Below, in pieces: positions 38,391-48,141 of a DNA stretch of 64,000 bases (its first letter is position 1; each line of letters begins with the position of its first letter). The DNA lies in contig NZ_CP152413.1 in NCBI RefSeq assembly GCF_038967635.1, forward strand, positions 3,658,001-3,722,000. The letters are read 5' to 3'. The translations under genes and the position numbers were made by a program. Source of the stretch: Bradyrhizobium sp. B124. Its GTDB lineage: Bacteria > Pseudomonadota > Alphaproteobacteria > Rhizobiales > Xanthobacteraceae. The notes below the pieces were generated by a model. The model ran no database searches, was not told the DNA's origin, and saw nothing but the letters and a program-made list of their open reading frames with translations.

Positions 38391-38983
38391 AATGTCAGAC
38401 TGCCTGTTGTCTAAAAGGTGCCGCTGCGATTCGTGGCGGCTCCTACGTGTGCGCGAGGTCAGTGCTCGTCCAATATCCGCAACCTTCGCGCGTCGACGAC
38501 ACGACGTGAAATCCCGTTTGCGCGCCTAACCAGCAAGGGCCTGGATCTCGTCGTCTTCCGAAGACTCACACAGTCTAGGAAGCGTTCGCCCGAGCGCGTT
38601 CGCGCCCCTCGCGGCGACGTTCGCGTCGCCGCTCGCCCGGTCAACGCCACATGCTTGGCGCCCGACCCGCTTGAGACCTTCGGGCGACACCTCCCCGCAG
38701 TTGGCAGCTTCCAAAATCTTCGAGGCGACGTGGGCGCGCGTCCCGATCTCGCGGTGCGAAACGCTCTGGCAGACTTCGCTCGAGGACCACGCACGCGCAG
38801 AAGTGCGGTGGTAGCCTCGAACATGAACTGCTCCCATAAGGGAAGCCCGATCCTAGCGCAATTATTCGCTCTTGGAATTTCGAATGTAGGTCAAAGCAAT
38901 TGCGGCGCCGCAGTCTGGCATGCCATGGAAGACGAGATCCTGCTCGGGAAGCGGTGGACTTGCACCGCCTCTCGCGGTCTCCG
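38391..38983. other. Intergenic stretch before the IS5-like remnant
   Basis: On the minus strand near 38640-38740 a frame reads ASKILEAANCGEVSPEGLKR, similar to a short rhizobial family with an ILE.A..GE....L pattern, but without start or full length. Otherwise nothing is recognised. Confidence 0.35.
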
Positions 38984-39742
38984 CTAGGGCGTGGACTCAT
39001 AACGCGCGGCCAGCCATAGCCCGATAGATGCGAGTTGGACGAAGGCAAGGTAGTTTCCCGCAAGCCTGTCGTAGCGCGTCGCCACACGACGACATTGTTT
39101 GATCCTGTTGAAGAACCGTTCGACCTGGTTGCGAGCGCGATAAAGGTACGGGCTGAAGCAGATCGGATCGCTGCGATTTCTTTTTTGGGGGGATGTTGGC
39201 CCACACCCCTTTTTCAGGGCCAGCTCTCTTACCCAGTCGGCGTCATAGCCACGGTCGGCAAGCAGCATTGACCCGGGAGCTTCAGGCGAGAGAGCAGTTT
39301 TCCGGCAAGTCGAACGTCGTGGGCCTCGCCGGGGCTCAACGCCAACCGTACCGGCAAACCATAGCTACCGACCACCGCGTGGATTTTACTCGTCAAGCCG
39401 CCGCGTGACCTTCCCATCGATTGGCGCCGATTCCTAGTGATGCAGGCTCCATGCTGATGCACGCGGAGAATCGAGGTGTCGATCATTGGACAGCGGCATC
39501 GTGGGAAGCAGCAAGTGCGTCTAGGATGCGCCCCCAGACACCAGCCCGCCGCCAACGGACGAAGCGGTTATGTGGTGTACGGACCAAACATCTTGGGCAG
39601 ATCACGCCAAGGTGCTCCAGCGCAAGACCCAGAAGATGCCATTGAGGACACGACGGTCGCTAACCCGAGGAACGCTAGGCGGCTTGTTCGGCAGCATGGG
39701 CTTGATGGCAATCCATTCATAATCGGCGAGTTCGTAGCGCAT
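38984..39742 (-). mobile_element. IS5-family (IS427-like) insertion sequence remnant with broken transposase
   Basis: From ATG 39742 the frame reads MRYELADYEWIAIKPMLPNK then RVLNGIFWVLRWSTLA and stops; the family continues SGAPWRDLP here, so an indel lies near 39607. Later frames give the DDE parts: MIDTSILRVHQHGACITRNR (first Asp), LLADRGYDADWVREL (second Asp), and RNQVERFFNRIKQCRRVATR (Glu). Further indels lie near 39275 and 39195. The element is inactive. Clear terminal repeats were not confirmed. Confidence 0.8.
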
Positions 39743-40040
39743 GATTCGAGCTCCCAGTTTGGAAGCTTGAATCACACGGGGCTGGCCAGACGCAACGCTC
39801 CCGGCCGCGGCAGTTCTTGGCCCATCTCGTCATTTCGCTGCAGCGCGCCGATCAGCTCAACTCACGGGGCTCGCGACCCGGAGGACGTGTTCGCGCTCCG
39901 AGGCCGCACGAGCTTGGACCCGTTTGAAAGCACCGGAGCGCTTCCACGTCCGGACGATTCGATCATCGCCGTCTTCCAAGGATGCAGGGTTGGGAAGTCA
40001 CTGGTCGTCCGCGGCGACGCGCTGATCCCGTTCAGGGCAG

Positions 40041-40421
40041 TTACGTCGTCGAGTTGACGCTCCACGCATGCGCCTTGATGCGCAGCGCAGCACCGTCCTT
40101 CTCGGCGACGAGCAGGAAGTTTCCGCTCACGTCCATCGTTTTCGCGTCGGCCACGTTGATATTGCCGGTCCAGGTGCCTTGCTCCCAAACCACATCTCCC
40201 TCGGTCGTGCAGCTTCCTTCCTGAATCTCCAAATGATTCCAAATTTTCACCGCGACCTCGCCCCATACCTCGATGTTGGCGCGCCCGGTCACGCTGGGTT
40301 GTCCGGCCGGGATGAGAACGGCATCTTCGGAAAATAACGCTGCCCAGCGATGGGCGTCGTGGCTGTTGACCGTCTCGACAAACTTGGAGTTCAAGTCGGA
40401 AAATTGTTTGGAAATACTCAT
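40041..40421 (-). CDS. SnoaL-like/NTF2-family protein
   Basis: The 126 residues have the cone-fold pattern: an N-terminal helix with FVETVNSHDAHRWAALFSED, AVLIPAGQPSVTGRANI, then beta strands VVWEQGTWTGNINV and KTMDVSGNFLLVAEKDG ending in ALRIKAHAWSVN. Such proteins bind or isomerise small hydrophobic compounds; often no activity is known. GGAGG lies 5 bases before ATG 40421. It follows the SDR gene by 37 bases on the same strand and is likely co-transcribed. Confidence 0.8.
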   Translation of the reverse strand: MSISKQFSDLNSKFVETVNSHDAHRWAALFSEDAVLIPAGQPSVTGRANIEVWGEVAVKIWNHLEIQEGSCTTEGDVVWEQGTWTGNINVADAKTMDVSGNFLLVAEKDGAALRIKAHAWSVNSTT

Positions 40422-40458
40422 AGTGGCCTCCATGAGATGAGATAAGATTTTGAGCCGA

Positions 40459-41316
40459 TTAGGGACGCGCGGAGACTGCTTCCGGAGGCGTTGAGGCCTC
40501 GTGGAGCGAGGCCTTGTCGAAGGCGGCCAGGATCTGATCGAAGCGGCCGGCGACGAGGTCGCGCAACTCCGGATGGGTCAGGACGTAGAGATCGTTGCTT
40601 CTGAGAGCAGCGAGCACGCGGTCGGCCACGAAGTCGGGATCCAGTCCGACCTCGACGAGAGCGGCCATCTGCGGGTTGGCGGGCGCGTCGTCGGCGCCGC
40701 CGAAGCGGGCCGGCCGGTTCCTGGCGCTGGTCGCGATGCGCGTGCGCACGAAGGCGGTGCACAGCACGCTGACCCCGATGTCAGTGCCGGCGAGCTCGGC
40801 GGCGAGGGTTTCCGTCAGCGAGATCACGGCGGCCTTGGTGGCGTTGTAGGGCGCAATTCCGGCCGGTCCCGCTAGCCCGGCCAGGGACGCGGTATTGACG
40901 ACGTGTCCGCCCTCGCCGTGCGCCTTGATGTGCGGCAGGAATGCCTGGATGCCATGGACGGCGCCCATGAAATTGACGCCGATCAGCCAATCCCAGTCCG
41001 TTTCCGTGATGGCCTCGACGGGTCCTCCGATCCCGACGCCGGCGTTGTTGCAGACGATGTGGACCTTGCCGAAGGCCGCGAAGGTCTCCTCGGCGGCGCG
41101 GACGACTGAGGCGCGGTCCGAGACGTCGCAGGCGACCGCCCGCGCGTCGGCGCCTGAATCCTGCAGGTCGCGCAAGGCAGAGTCGAGCGCGCCCTGCTCG
41201 ATGTCCGCGAGCATCACCTTCGCCCCCTCCGCGGCGAGGGCCCGGGCTAAGGCGAAGCCGATGCCGCTGGCCGCGCCGGTCACGAAGGCGGTTCTTCCGT
41301 CGAAACTCTCGATCAT
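40459..41316 (-). CDS. Short-chain dehydrogenase/reductase
   Basis: The 285-residue SDR has the cofactor motif VTGAASGIGFALARAL (TGxxxGIG) near residue 14, ADIEQ after beta-2 suggesting NAD preference, NNAGVGIGG, and the catalytic Ser in NTASLAGL and YNATKAAVISL (Y-x3-K). It oxidises or reduces an alcohol/ketone; substrate unknown. GAAGGAGAA precedes the ATG. The coding GC is clearly higher than that of genes before 40 kb. It lies 39 bases downstream of the cyclase-like regulator. Confidence 0.9.
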   Translation of the reverse strand: MIESFDGRTAFVTGAASGIGFALARALAAEGAKVMLADIEQGALDSALRDLQDSGADARAVACDVSDRASVVRAAEETFAAFGKVHIVCNNAGVGIGGPVEAITETDWDWLIGVNFMGAVHGIQAFLPHIKAHGEGGHVVNTASLAGLAGPAGIAPYNATKAAVISLTETLAAELAGTDIGVSVLCTAFVRTRIATSARNRPARFGGADDAPANPQMAALVEVGLDPDFVADRVLAALRSNDLYVLTHPELRDLVAGRFDQILAAFDKASLHEASTPPEAVSARP

Positions 41317-41355
41317 CTTCCTTCTCCCTTCCTTGGCCGGCGGTTCGTCGGACAG

Positions 41356-43596
41356 TCAGGCGGACCACCACCACCATCCACTCGTCATGATCCGGTTGCG
41401 CAACTCCGCCGTGCGCGGGGCGCGCGGCGGAAGCGTCTTGACCAGCGCCATCGCCCGCTTGAGATGCGCGGTCGCCTCGACGTTGTTGGTGGCCGCGGTG
41501 GCGCGAACGGACGCCGCAATGTAGAGGTCGGCCGCCTTCTCGGTCTGGCCCGCGTCGGCGCAGTGACGGGCGAGCGTCTCCGGTTGGCGCGCCCGGATCT
41601 CCGGGAAGTCGGATTCGAGCGTCGCGGCGATGCGCGCGTGCAGCCGCTGCCGCTTCTCGCGCAACATGGTGCCGTAGGCGGCGTCCTGCACCAGCGCATG
41701 CTTGAACGTGTATTCGGCGTCGGGCGGGGCGCCGCGCCGAAAGATCAATTCGGCGCTCTCGAGCCGTTCCAGGGAGCGCTCCAGCAGTGGCGGCGGAAGC
41801 CCCGCGACGGCGGCGATCAGCTCGTAGGAGAATTGGCGGCCGAGCGCCGCGCCGAGCTGCGCGAGATCGCGCGTTTCGGGCATCCGGTCGAGGCGGGCGA
41901 GCAGCGAGGCGAGCAGCGTTTCTGGGATCGCGGTCCGTCCGACCAAGGCGGTCGCGAGATAGGCGTTGTTGCCAGCCTTTCTGACCAGTCCGCTCTCGAG
42001 GACGGTCTTGGTCAGTTCCTCGACGAACAGCGGAACGCCGTCAGTGCGATCCAGGATCTGGCCGGCGATCTCCCTCGGCAGAACCCGACCGCCCGCGAGG
42101 TGGGAGATGATGGCCGCGCATTGGTCGGGTGGCAGCCTGCCGAGACCGATCCAATCCACGTGGGGGCGGTCGCGCCAGGGCGGCGCGAATTCCGGGCGGA
42201 ACGTTACGACGAGAAGAACCCGCAAGGCCGTCAGCCGGTCGACGAGAAGGTCGAGCAGGGCACGCGTGGTCGGATCACTCCAGTGCACGTCCTCGAATAT
42301 CATCAGCACGGGCCGTCGCGCGGCGAGGCCCTCGATCAGCGTAAGCGGTGCTTCGAGCGTTCTCGCCTTGCGCATCGGCGGCGGCAAGTCGATGACCGGA
42401 TGGCGGTCGCCCGGTGGGATGCCCAGAAGGTCGGCCAGCAGCGGCAGAGCCTCGCCCGGGCTGTCGGTCGCCTGCGCGATCACGGCCTCCAGCTTGGCGA
42501 GACGCGCGGCGTCGGCGTCGGCGCGGCGGATGCCGGCGGCGTGGTTCAACTGCGCGATCAGCGGGTGAAGCGCGCTGTCCTGATGATGCGGGGAGCAGAA
42601 ATATCGCAAGCGCGCATGCGACTCCTGGGCGGAGCGCTCCAGAAGGACTTGCGTCATGCGCGACTTGCCGACTCCGGCTTCTCCCGACAGCAGCACGACG
42701 TGTCCCTCTCCCGCCTTCGCCTGCTCCCAGCGGCGTAGGAGCAGTGAGGTCTCGTCGTCCCGGCCGACGACCGGCGTGCCGGCGGCGCGTAGCGCCTCGA
42801 AACGGCTTTCGGCCGCGTCGCTCCCCAGTACCTGCCAGGCACGCACCTCGCGGTCGAAGCCCTTGAGCGCGACCGTGCCGAGGTCGCGGTATTCGAACAG
42901 TCCGCCCGTCAGGTCGTGCGTGCCGGATGCGATGACGACGGCTCCGGGTGGGGCCAGAGCCTGCAGCCTGGCAGCGAGATTGGGGGTTTCTCCGACGACC
43001 GCCTGCTCCTCGGCCGCGCCGGTTCCGAGCAGGTCGCCGACGACCACGAGCCCGGTGGCGATCCCGACCCGGACGCCCAGCGGCGCGCCGGCGGAGGTGT
43101 CGAGGAGGGGCACGGCCTCGACGAGGGCGAGGCCTGCGCGCACCGCGCGTTCGGCGTCGTGCTCGCTCGCCAGCGGATAACTGAAATAGGCCAGCACGCC
43201 GTCGCCCATGTATTTGGCGACGAAGCCTCCCTCGCGCTCGATGGCTTCCGCGCAGCACTTGTGATAGGCCGTGACGACGGCGCGCAGGTCCTCGACGTCG
43301 AGCCTGGTCGACAGCGCGGTCGACCCGACGAGGTCGCAGAACATGATGGATAGATGACGGCGTTCGGCCTCAATCTGTGGTTTGGAACAAGGACGCGCGT
43401 CGGCGCGCGGAAGCTCGGCGATGCCCGCCAATAGCTTGCGGCGGTGACCGAGCGAGGCGACCCCGATCTCCTTCAGGTCCAGGTCGGTCAGATGAGGCAG
43501 CACCGAGACGTCGACGTCATTCCGGGCGAAACACGCCGCATATTCGACCAGCCCGACGGCCATCAACCATTCGGTAACCGACGTTGGCTGGGACAT
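41356..43596 (-). CDS. SAM/adenylate-cyclase/AAA-ATPase signalling protein, C-terminally truncated
   Basis: The 746-residue protein starts with a SAM domain (VTEWLMAVGLVEYAACFARN), then a class III nucleotide cyclase with both metal Asp residues (SIMFCDLVGSTAL and YMGDGVLAYF), then an AAA/STAND ATPase with Walker A GEAGVGKSRMT and Walker B VLMIFEDVHW. A few helical TPR-like segments follow (LARHCADAGQTEKAADLYIA). Relatives end with a long TPR array and exceed 1000 residues. Here the frame ends RNRIMTSGWWWWSA, an unnatural tail that marks a cut near 41390. It is very GC-rich and bracketed by IS elements. Confidence 0.85.
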   Translation of the reverse strand: MSQPTSVTEWLMAVGLVEYAACFARNDVDVSVLPHLTDLDLKEIGVASLGHRRKLLAGIAELPRADARPCSKPQIEAERRHLSIMFCDLVGSTALSTRLDVEDLRAVVTAYHKCCAEAIEREGGFVAKYMGDGVLAYFSYPLASEHDAERAVRAGLALVEAVPLLDTSAGAPLGVRVGIATGLVVVGDLLGTGAAEEQAVVGETPNLAARLQALAPPGAVVIASGTHDLTGGLFEYRDLGTVALKGFDREVRAWQVLGSDAAESRFEALRAAGTPVVGRDDETSLLLRRWEQAKAGEGHVVLLSGEAGVGKSRMTQVLLERSAQESHARLRYFCSPHHQDSALHPLIAQLNHAAGIRRADADAARLAKLEAVIAQATDSPGEALPLLADLLGIPPGDRHPVIDLPPPMRKARTLEAPLTLIEGLAARRPVLMIFEDVHWSDPTTRALLDLLVDRLTALRVLLVVTFRPEFAPPWRDRPHVDWIGLGRLPPDQCAAIISHLAGGRVLPREIAGQILDRTDGVPLFVEELTKTVLESGLVRKAGNNAYLATALVGRTAIPETLLASLLARLDRMPETRDLAQLGAALGRQFSYELIAAVAGLPPPLLERSLERLESAELIFRRGAPPDAEYTFKHALVQDAAYGTMLREKRQRLHARIAATLESDFPEIRARQPETLARHCADAGQTEKAADLYIAASVRATAATNNVEATAHLKRAMALVKTLPPRAPRTAELRNRIMTSGWWWWSA

Positions 43597-43700
43597 TCCC
43601 TATCCATCCCGCGGTTTGACGTTCGCGATTTTAGCCTCTGAGACCGGCGGAGCACTCTGAGGGATCGGCCCAGCTCCCTGGAGTGGCAGCCACCGAGAAC

Positions 43701-43713
43701 TAGAGCGGTTCAT
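43701..43713 (+). repeat. IS630 left terminal inverted repeat
   Basis: TAGAGCGGTTCAT, paired with the right end at 44739-44751. Confidence 0.75.
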
Positions 43714-43793
43714 CGATTAATTGAATCGGGAGGGATTCCGTCGGGCGGCGGTTTGTGATTCAAGATGCTGGCTGGATCGGAGGCCAGTATCGG

Positions 43794-44742
43794 ATGGTCC
43801 GACCTCTTTCGAATGATCTGCGTGAGCGAGCCGTAAAAGCGGTGGAATCCGGCGAGAGTTGCCATGCTGTGGCGGCCCGGTTCGATGTTGCAGTGTCGTC
43901 CGTCGTGAAGTGGCGGCAGCGCTATCGCGCGACGGGTTCGGTGGCGCCGGGCAAGATGGGCGGTCACCGTAAGCCGGTTCTGGAACCGCATCGAGCGTTC
44001 ATCGTGGAGCGGATCAGGCAGACGCCACATCTAACGCTGCACGGGCTGAAGGACGAACTTGCCGCGCGAGGCGTGAAAGTCTCGCACCATGCGGTATGGA
44101 CCTTCCTGCGACGCGAAGGTCTCAGCTTCAAAAAAAACACTGTTCGCCCTTGAGCAGGGCCGCGCCGACGTCGCGCGGCGGCGGCAGCGCTGGCGCAGCT
44201 TGCAGGATCGCCTCGATCCAAACCGCCTGGTGTTCATCGACGAGACCTGGATCAAGACCAACATGGCCCCGCTGCGCGGCTGGGGATCCAAGGGCGAGCG
44301 GTTGCGCGGCTTTGCGCCGCACGGTCACTGGCGAACTCTGACCTTCCTCGGTGCCCTACGCTCCGACCAGCTCACTGCGCCTTGCGTATTCGACGGACCG
44401 ATCAACGGCGAAAGCTTCCGCGCCTATGTCGAACAGCAACTCGTCAAAGTGCTCAAACCGGGCGACATCGTCGTCATGGATAATCTTGGTAGCCACAAGT
44501 CGCCGACCGTCCGCAAGATGATCCGGAAAGCCGGCGCAAGGCTGTGGTACCTGCCACCGTACTCACCCGACCTCAACCCGATCGAGCAAGTCTTCGCCAA
44601 GATCAAGCACTGGATGCGCATCGCACAGAAACGCACGATCGACGACGCTTGCGACCACATCGGCCACATTGTCAGAAGCGTTCTGCCCGGCGAATGCAGC
44701 AACTACTTCGTTAATGCCGGATACGCTTCCATCAAAAAATGA
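43794..44742 (+). CDS. IS630 transposase, two frames joined by an A8 slippage site
   Basis: The first frame (ATG 43794) encodes the helix-turn-helix half, [20 protein letters not shown] and [10 protein letters not shown], and stops at 44153. The second frame continues with the DDE catalytic half: [25 protein letters not shown] and [14 protein letters not shown]. They meet at eight A at 44130-44137. Reading seven A would join [12 protein letters not shown] and give one protein of about 315 residues, so transcriptional or ribosomal slippage is likely; a simple one-base insertion is the alternative. An alternative start is 43755. Confidence 0.8.
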
Positions 44743-44751
44743 AACGCTCTA
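44739..44751 (-). repeat. IS630 right terminal inverted repeat
   Basis: Reverse strand TAGAGCGTTTCAT, one mismatch to the left repeat. Confidence 0.75.
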
Positions 44752-45227
44752 GAGCACGCGATTGGCCCAATCGCAGCGCGTACCGGGCGTAGCAAGCAGC
44801 GGGTTGAACCGAGGGCGACATACGTTGCCGCCACCAACTGACGCGGCTTGTCGACGGCCTCGACGCTGCCATTGGAAAAACCGGGACCTCGGCACGTCCC
44901 GGTGGCGGCTCTCCAATCACACTACATCATGTGGCCGCACTACGGAAGTGCGGCTGAGGTCTGCAAATGTGGGCCCATCGCGACATACTGCAGTGCCGCA
45001 CGAACTTGGTCGCTATAGGAGCAAAGCGGACGTAGTCACCAGTCACATGACGCCGCCGGGTTTATAGGTACATGGCCTAGTTTTACCGAAGCGATCCATA
45101 GACGCTCTCACCCTGCTTTGCGCACAAACAACGGAGCTCTGTCGCCGATTCACGCGTTTATTGCCGATTTTTCAGTTTCCTATGTTGTTCATGAATGTTG
45201 CAGCTCTTCGAGACTAGCCACGAGGGA
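44752..45227. other. Intergenic stretch between IS630 and the P450 remnant
   Basis: No gene is recognised apart from a terminator-like hairpin at 44876-44902. Confidence 0.4.
44876..44902 (-). terminator. Rho-independent terminator-like hairpin
   Basis: On the minus strand CCGGGAC (44902-44896) pairs with GTCCCGG (44887-44881) around 8 bases and is followed by TTTTT. No minus-strand gene remains immediately upstream, so it may be left over from a lost gene. Confidence 0.5.
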
Positions 45228-46369
45228 TCTTTTCGGCCGCCCGCCCCAGACCATTTGAAGAGCCGATCGAAAGGGTAAAGCTTCCCTTTTTTCAGACTCT
45301 CCTGGTGCATGATCCGTCAACTATCAAGCACGTTCTGGTCGACAATGCGTCCAACTATCGCAAGGACCCGATCCAGCGCCGCATCCTCGCGTCCGGCCTC
45401 GCGGATGGCCTGTTGAGTGTGGAAGGCGCGCGCTGGGAGAGTCAACGGCGCATGCTCGCGCCGCTCTTCGCACGCCGATCCGTCGTCTCATTCACCCAGG
45501 CCATACTTGAGGCAGCCGACCATGTCAGCGCGAGGTGGCGGGCCTTGGCGCCGCCACATGCGATCGATGCCACGGCGGAGGTCACGCTATTGACCTTGAA
45601 TGTGCTGGCACTGACCATTTTCTCTGATGGCATCGGCACGAGCTACGACGAATTTCGTTCAGCCATGAATGCCTATTTTGAAGCAATTGGACAGATCGAC
45701 GCGTTCGATCTCTTGCGCGTGCCCAGATTAGTGCCGCGGTCGCACCGCAACTCTTTGCGGTCCACGATGGTCTAGTTCGAAAATGTCATCGACAAGATCA
45801 TCGAGGTCAGACGCCATCGGCTCGACGCATCGTCCGATGTCCCGCAGGACCTACGGACCTTGCTGCTGCGAACGCGCGATCCATCGACCGGCCGGCCGAT
45901 GAGCATTGCCGAAGTGCGCTCGAATATCCTGACGTTTCTTTCGGTCGGCCACGAGACCACGGCAAACACGTTGGCCTGGTCGGCGTTCCTATTGCCGCGA
46001 TCACCCTGCTGGTATGCGCGGGTGCGCGAAGAGGCAGACCGCGAGCTGTCAGGAAATCTCTGCGGTCTCCTTGAGCGGCTGGTCGTCACAATCGCATCAA
46101 GCCTCACGCGCTGATCGTGATCGCCCCTATGTCCTGCATCGGCACCGTCGCCCATGGGATCGTTCTGACGTCTTCGATTCTTCGCGGTTCATTGAGCCTG
46201 CGAAGCCTATTTGCCGTTCGGCGCGGGTCCGCGGATTTGTATCGGCTCTTCGTTCGCTTTGCAGGAAGCCACGATTGTGCTTGCCACACTCGTCCATCGT
46301 TTTGAGATGCAGCTTCTGCCGGAAGCCAGTATGGCCGTCTCAGAAGATCACATTGCGTCCGGCCCATAG
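45228..46369 (+). pseudogene. Cytochrome P450, nonsense and frameshift mutations
   Basis: Segments run in P450 order: NASNYRKDPIQRRILASGLA, ADGLLSVEGARWESQRRMLA, then TAG at 45773-45775. The same frame continues NVIDKIIEVRRHRLD and the oxygen-binding I-helix SVGHETTANTLAWS. About 60 residues including the ExxR helix are missing. After shifts come APYVLHRHRRPWDRSDVFD and the heme-Cys loop LPFGAGPRICIGSSFALQEA. It would be a monooxygenase. One stop, at least three indels and an internal deletion disable it; the N-terminus is also cut. Confidence 0.85.
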
Positions 46370-46976
46370 CTTACCTTATGCGGATAGCGCCCAGACCAGA
46401 CGCGTAAAGCTGCGATCGCTAACTGCACAACCAAACCCTGACTTGCCTACGATGGTTGAGCTGGTCGGAGGGGCCCATCAAGCGATATTCACGAAATGAA
46501 CGGAGCCGCCAACTGAAGCGGCCTTAGTGGATAGCCCCAATTCCTGAGCTCCAGGGAATCTAGTTCGGTACTACTAGTCGCAGCGGCGGATCCTAGAGCC
46601 GCGCTGCATCATGGACCAGGCGCCCCTCCTTAGCGGCACATTCTTGACGGAGCCCAGGCCGAGCCAACGTCGCCCGCCGTCGGCCCAATATCATTAGCTC
46701 CATTCCTCGACGTGGAGCTCGCGACCGCGAGGTAGACCATCTCCAATTCAGGATATTTGCCCGGCCGAGTTTTGTTCGGCGTCGAGGGGTTTTAAGTTTA
46801 CCAGCCCCCTGTCTCCATCGCGGAAATCCGCCCTCCGCCCCGCCGTCAAATAGCTACGGTTTGCACGACGACTAGGAGTAAGGTGGCGGCATCGCCGGTC
46901 CGATGTGACGGCAATCGCATCCGCTTTGGGGGCAGAAGCGGAAGCTAGAAGTACGACAGGTGCCGATGCCGGAGCT
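46370..46976. other. Intergenic stretch, no gene recognised
   Basis: About 600 bases without a family-like frame on either strand. Confidence 0.5.
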
Positions 46977-47204
46977 TCAGTGCCCTTCAGCCAACAGGCG
47001 GAGAACCCATATTAGATTTCCCGCCTCGTCAGTTACTTCCATCCGCCATTCCTGGCCTGGCTTCAACGTGCCATCGAGGTCCTGAAGGACTTTTCCAGCA
47101 GTGATGGTGGCCTCCTTCCAAGCGGCGTCACTGTCGGGAAGGTCCATGCCGGTTTCGTCTGGATCCCGTTGTCGGTGCTGGATGTGAAAAAAATACCGCG
47201 GCAT
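46977..47204 (-). CDS. DUF6894 family protein
   Basis: The 75 residues open MPRYFFHIQHRQRDPDETGM, then DLPDSDAAWKEATITAGKVL and the final hairpin WRMEVTDEAGNLIWVLRLLA. This is the DUF6894 pattern, like the gene at 8.7 kb. The start is fixed by the conserved MPRYxF. It is divergent from the Crp/Fnr-type regulator, 132 bases apart. Confidence 0.85.
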   Translation of the reverse strand: MPRYFFHIQHRQRDPDETGMDLPDSDAAWKEATITAGKVLQDLDGTLKPGQEWRMEVTDEAGNLIWVLRLLAEGH

Positions 47205-47336
47205 TCGGGGCGACGTGATTGGAACTATTGCGCTGAAGTTGGCGGGACAATTATTTACATCCACACCCGTTCCAAGCGTATGGTTGGGGCGGAAGCGGAC
47301 AGCCTCCCGTCCCGAAAGGTTGACAAGGAACTTCAG

Positions 47337-48053
47337 ATGCCCATCGAGATGATGATCCGCAAGTTGCGGCAGCACTCTGAGTTACCCGACGAGGATACGA
47401 AAGCCCTCCGGTCCATTATTGCATCGGTGAAGAGTTTGCCGGAAGATTCACCGATCATTCGCGAGGGGCAGCTTAGCACCCAATGCTGCGTGATTCTGAG
47501 CGGCTTTGCCTATCGATCCAAAGTGTCGGAAGATGGCAAACGGCAGATTTTATCATTCCACATCGCAGGCGACATGCCCGATCTTCACGGCTTGCCACTG
47601 AAGCGGATGGACCACGACTTGACCACGCTGTCGAAAGCGCAACTTGGTTTTATTGATCACGATGCGCTTGAACGAACCCTTAGTACGCGTCCGGCTTTGG
47701 CACGAGCGCTCTGGCGCGAGTCGCTTGTTGACGCCGCATTGTTCCGGCAATGGATAGTCAATTTGGGCACACGATCCGCATCGGGGCGCATGGCCTATTT
47801 GATTGCGGAATTGCGCCAGCGGCTTGGAGCGATGGATATGGTCGCTAACGAGCAGTTTGACTTTCCGATCACTCAATCGAAGCTGGCCGACGCGCTTGGA
47901 TTGAGTGTTGTGCATGTCAACCGCGTCCTTCAGGCGTTCCGAACCCAAGGCATCCTTGATCTAAAGCGCCGCGTCGTTACGCTTGGCGACTTCGAAAAGA
48001 TTGTCCAACTCGGTGGATTTGACAGCTTAAACGACAAAACTAGCGCTCAGTAG
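47337..48053 (+). CDS. Crp/Fnr-family transcriptional regulator
   Basis: The 238-residue protein has an N-terminal cyclic-nucleotide-binding-type beta roll (IIREGQLSTQCCVILSGFAY, GKRQILSFHIAGDMPDLHG) and a C-terminal winged helix (FPITQSKLADALGLSVVHVN, RVLQAFRTQGIL). Two adjacent Cys (QCC) lie in the roll, but no Fnr-type four-Cys cluster. Rhizobia carry many paralogues of this short type. ATG 47337 is in frame with a longer frame lacking family resemblance upstream. The ligand and targets are unknown. Confidence 0.85.
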   Translation: MPIEMMIRKLRQHSELPDEDTKALRSIIASVKSLPEDSPIIREGQLSTQCCVILSGFAYRSKVSEDGKRQILSFHIAGDMPDLHGLPLKRMDHDLTTLSKAQLGFIDHDALERTLSTRPALARALWRESLVDAALFRQWIVNLGTRSASGRMAYLIAELRQRLGAMDMVANEQFDFPITQSKLADALGLSVVHVNRVLQAFRTQGILDLKRRVVTLGDFEKIVQLGGFDSLNDKTSAQ

Positions 48054-48141
48054 CGCCTGGTGCGGTTGATTGTGAGAAGCAGGAGGGACTTCCGCTTGGG
48101 GCCAGACTCGGATGTCAGAGGGCGCACCCGCGACGTCCGCT

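Larger units (their letters stand above)
43701..44751 (+). mobile_element. IS630-family insertion sequence
   Basis: The ends are inverted repeats TAGAGCGGTTCAT (43701-43713) and, on the other strand, TAGAGCGTTTCAT (44751-44739), 12 of 13 matching. Both ends carry TA, the target duplicated by IS630/Tc1 elements. It contains one transposase in two overlapping frames. It lies 105 bases upstream of the cyclase gene start. Confidence 0.85.

Noticed and set aside
41464..42738. 424-codon plus-strand frame
   Set aside because: It is antisense to the SAM/cyclase/AAA gene, without start signal or family resemblance.
42275..43258. 327-codon minus-strand frame with a very Arg-rich product
   Set aside because: It overlaps the cyclase gene in another phase; the composition is a GC effect.
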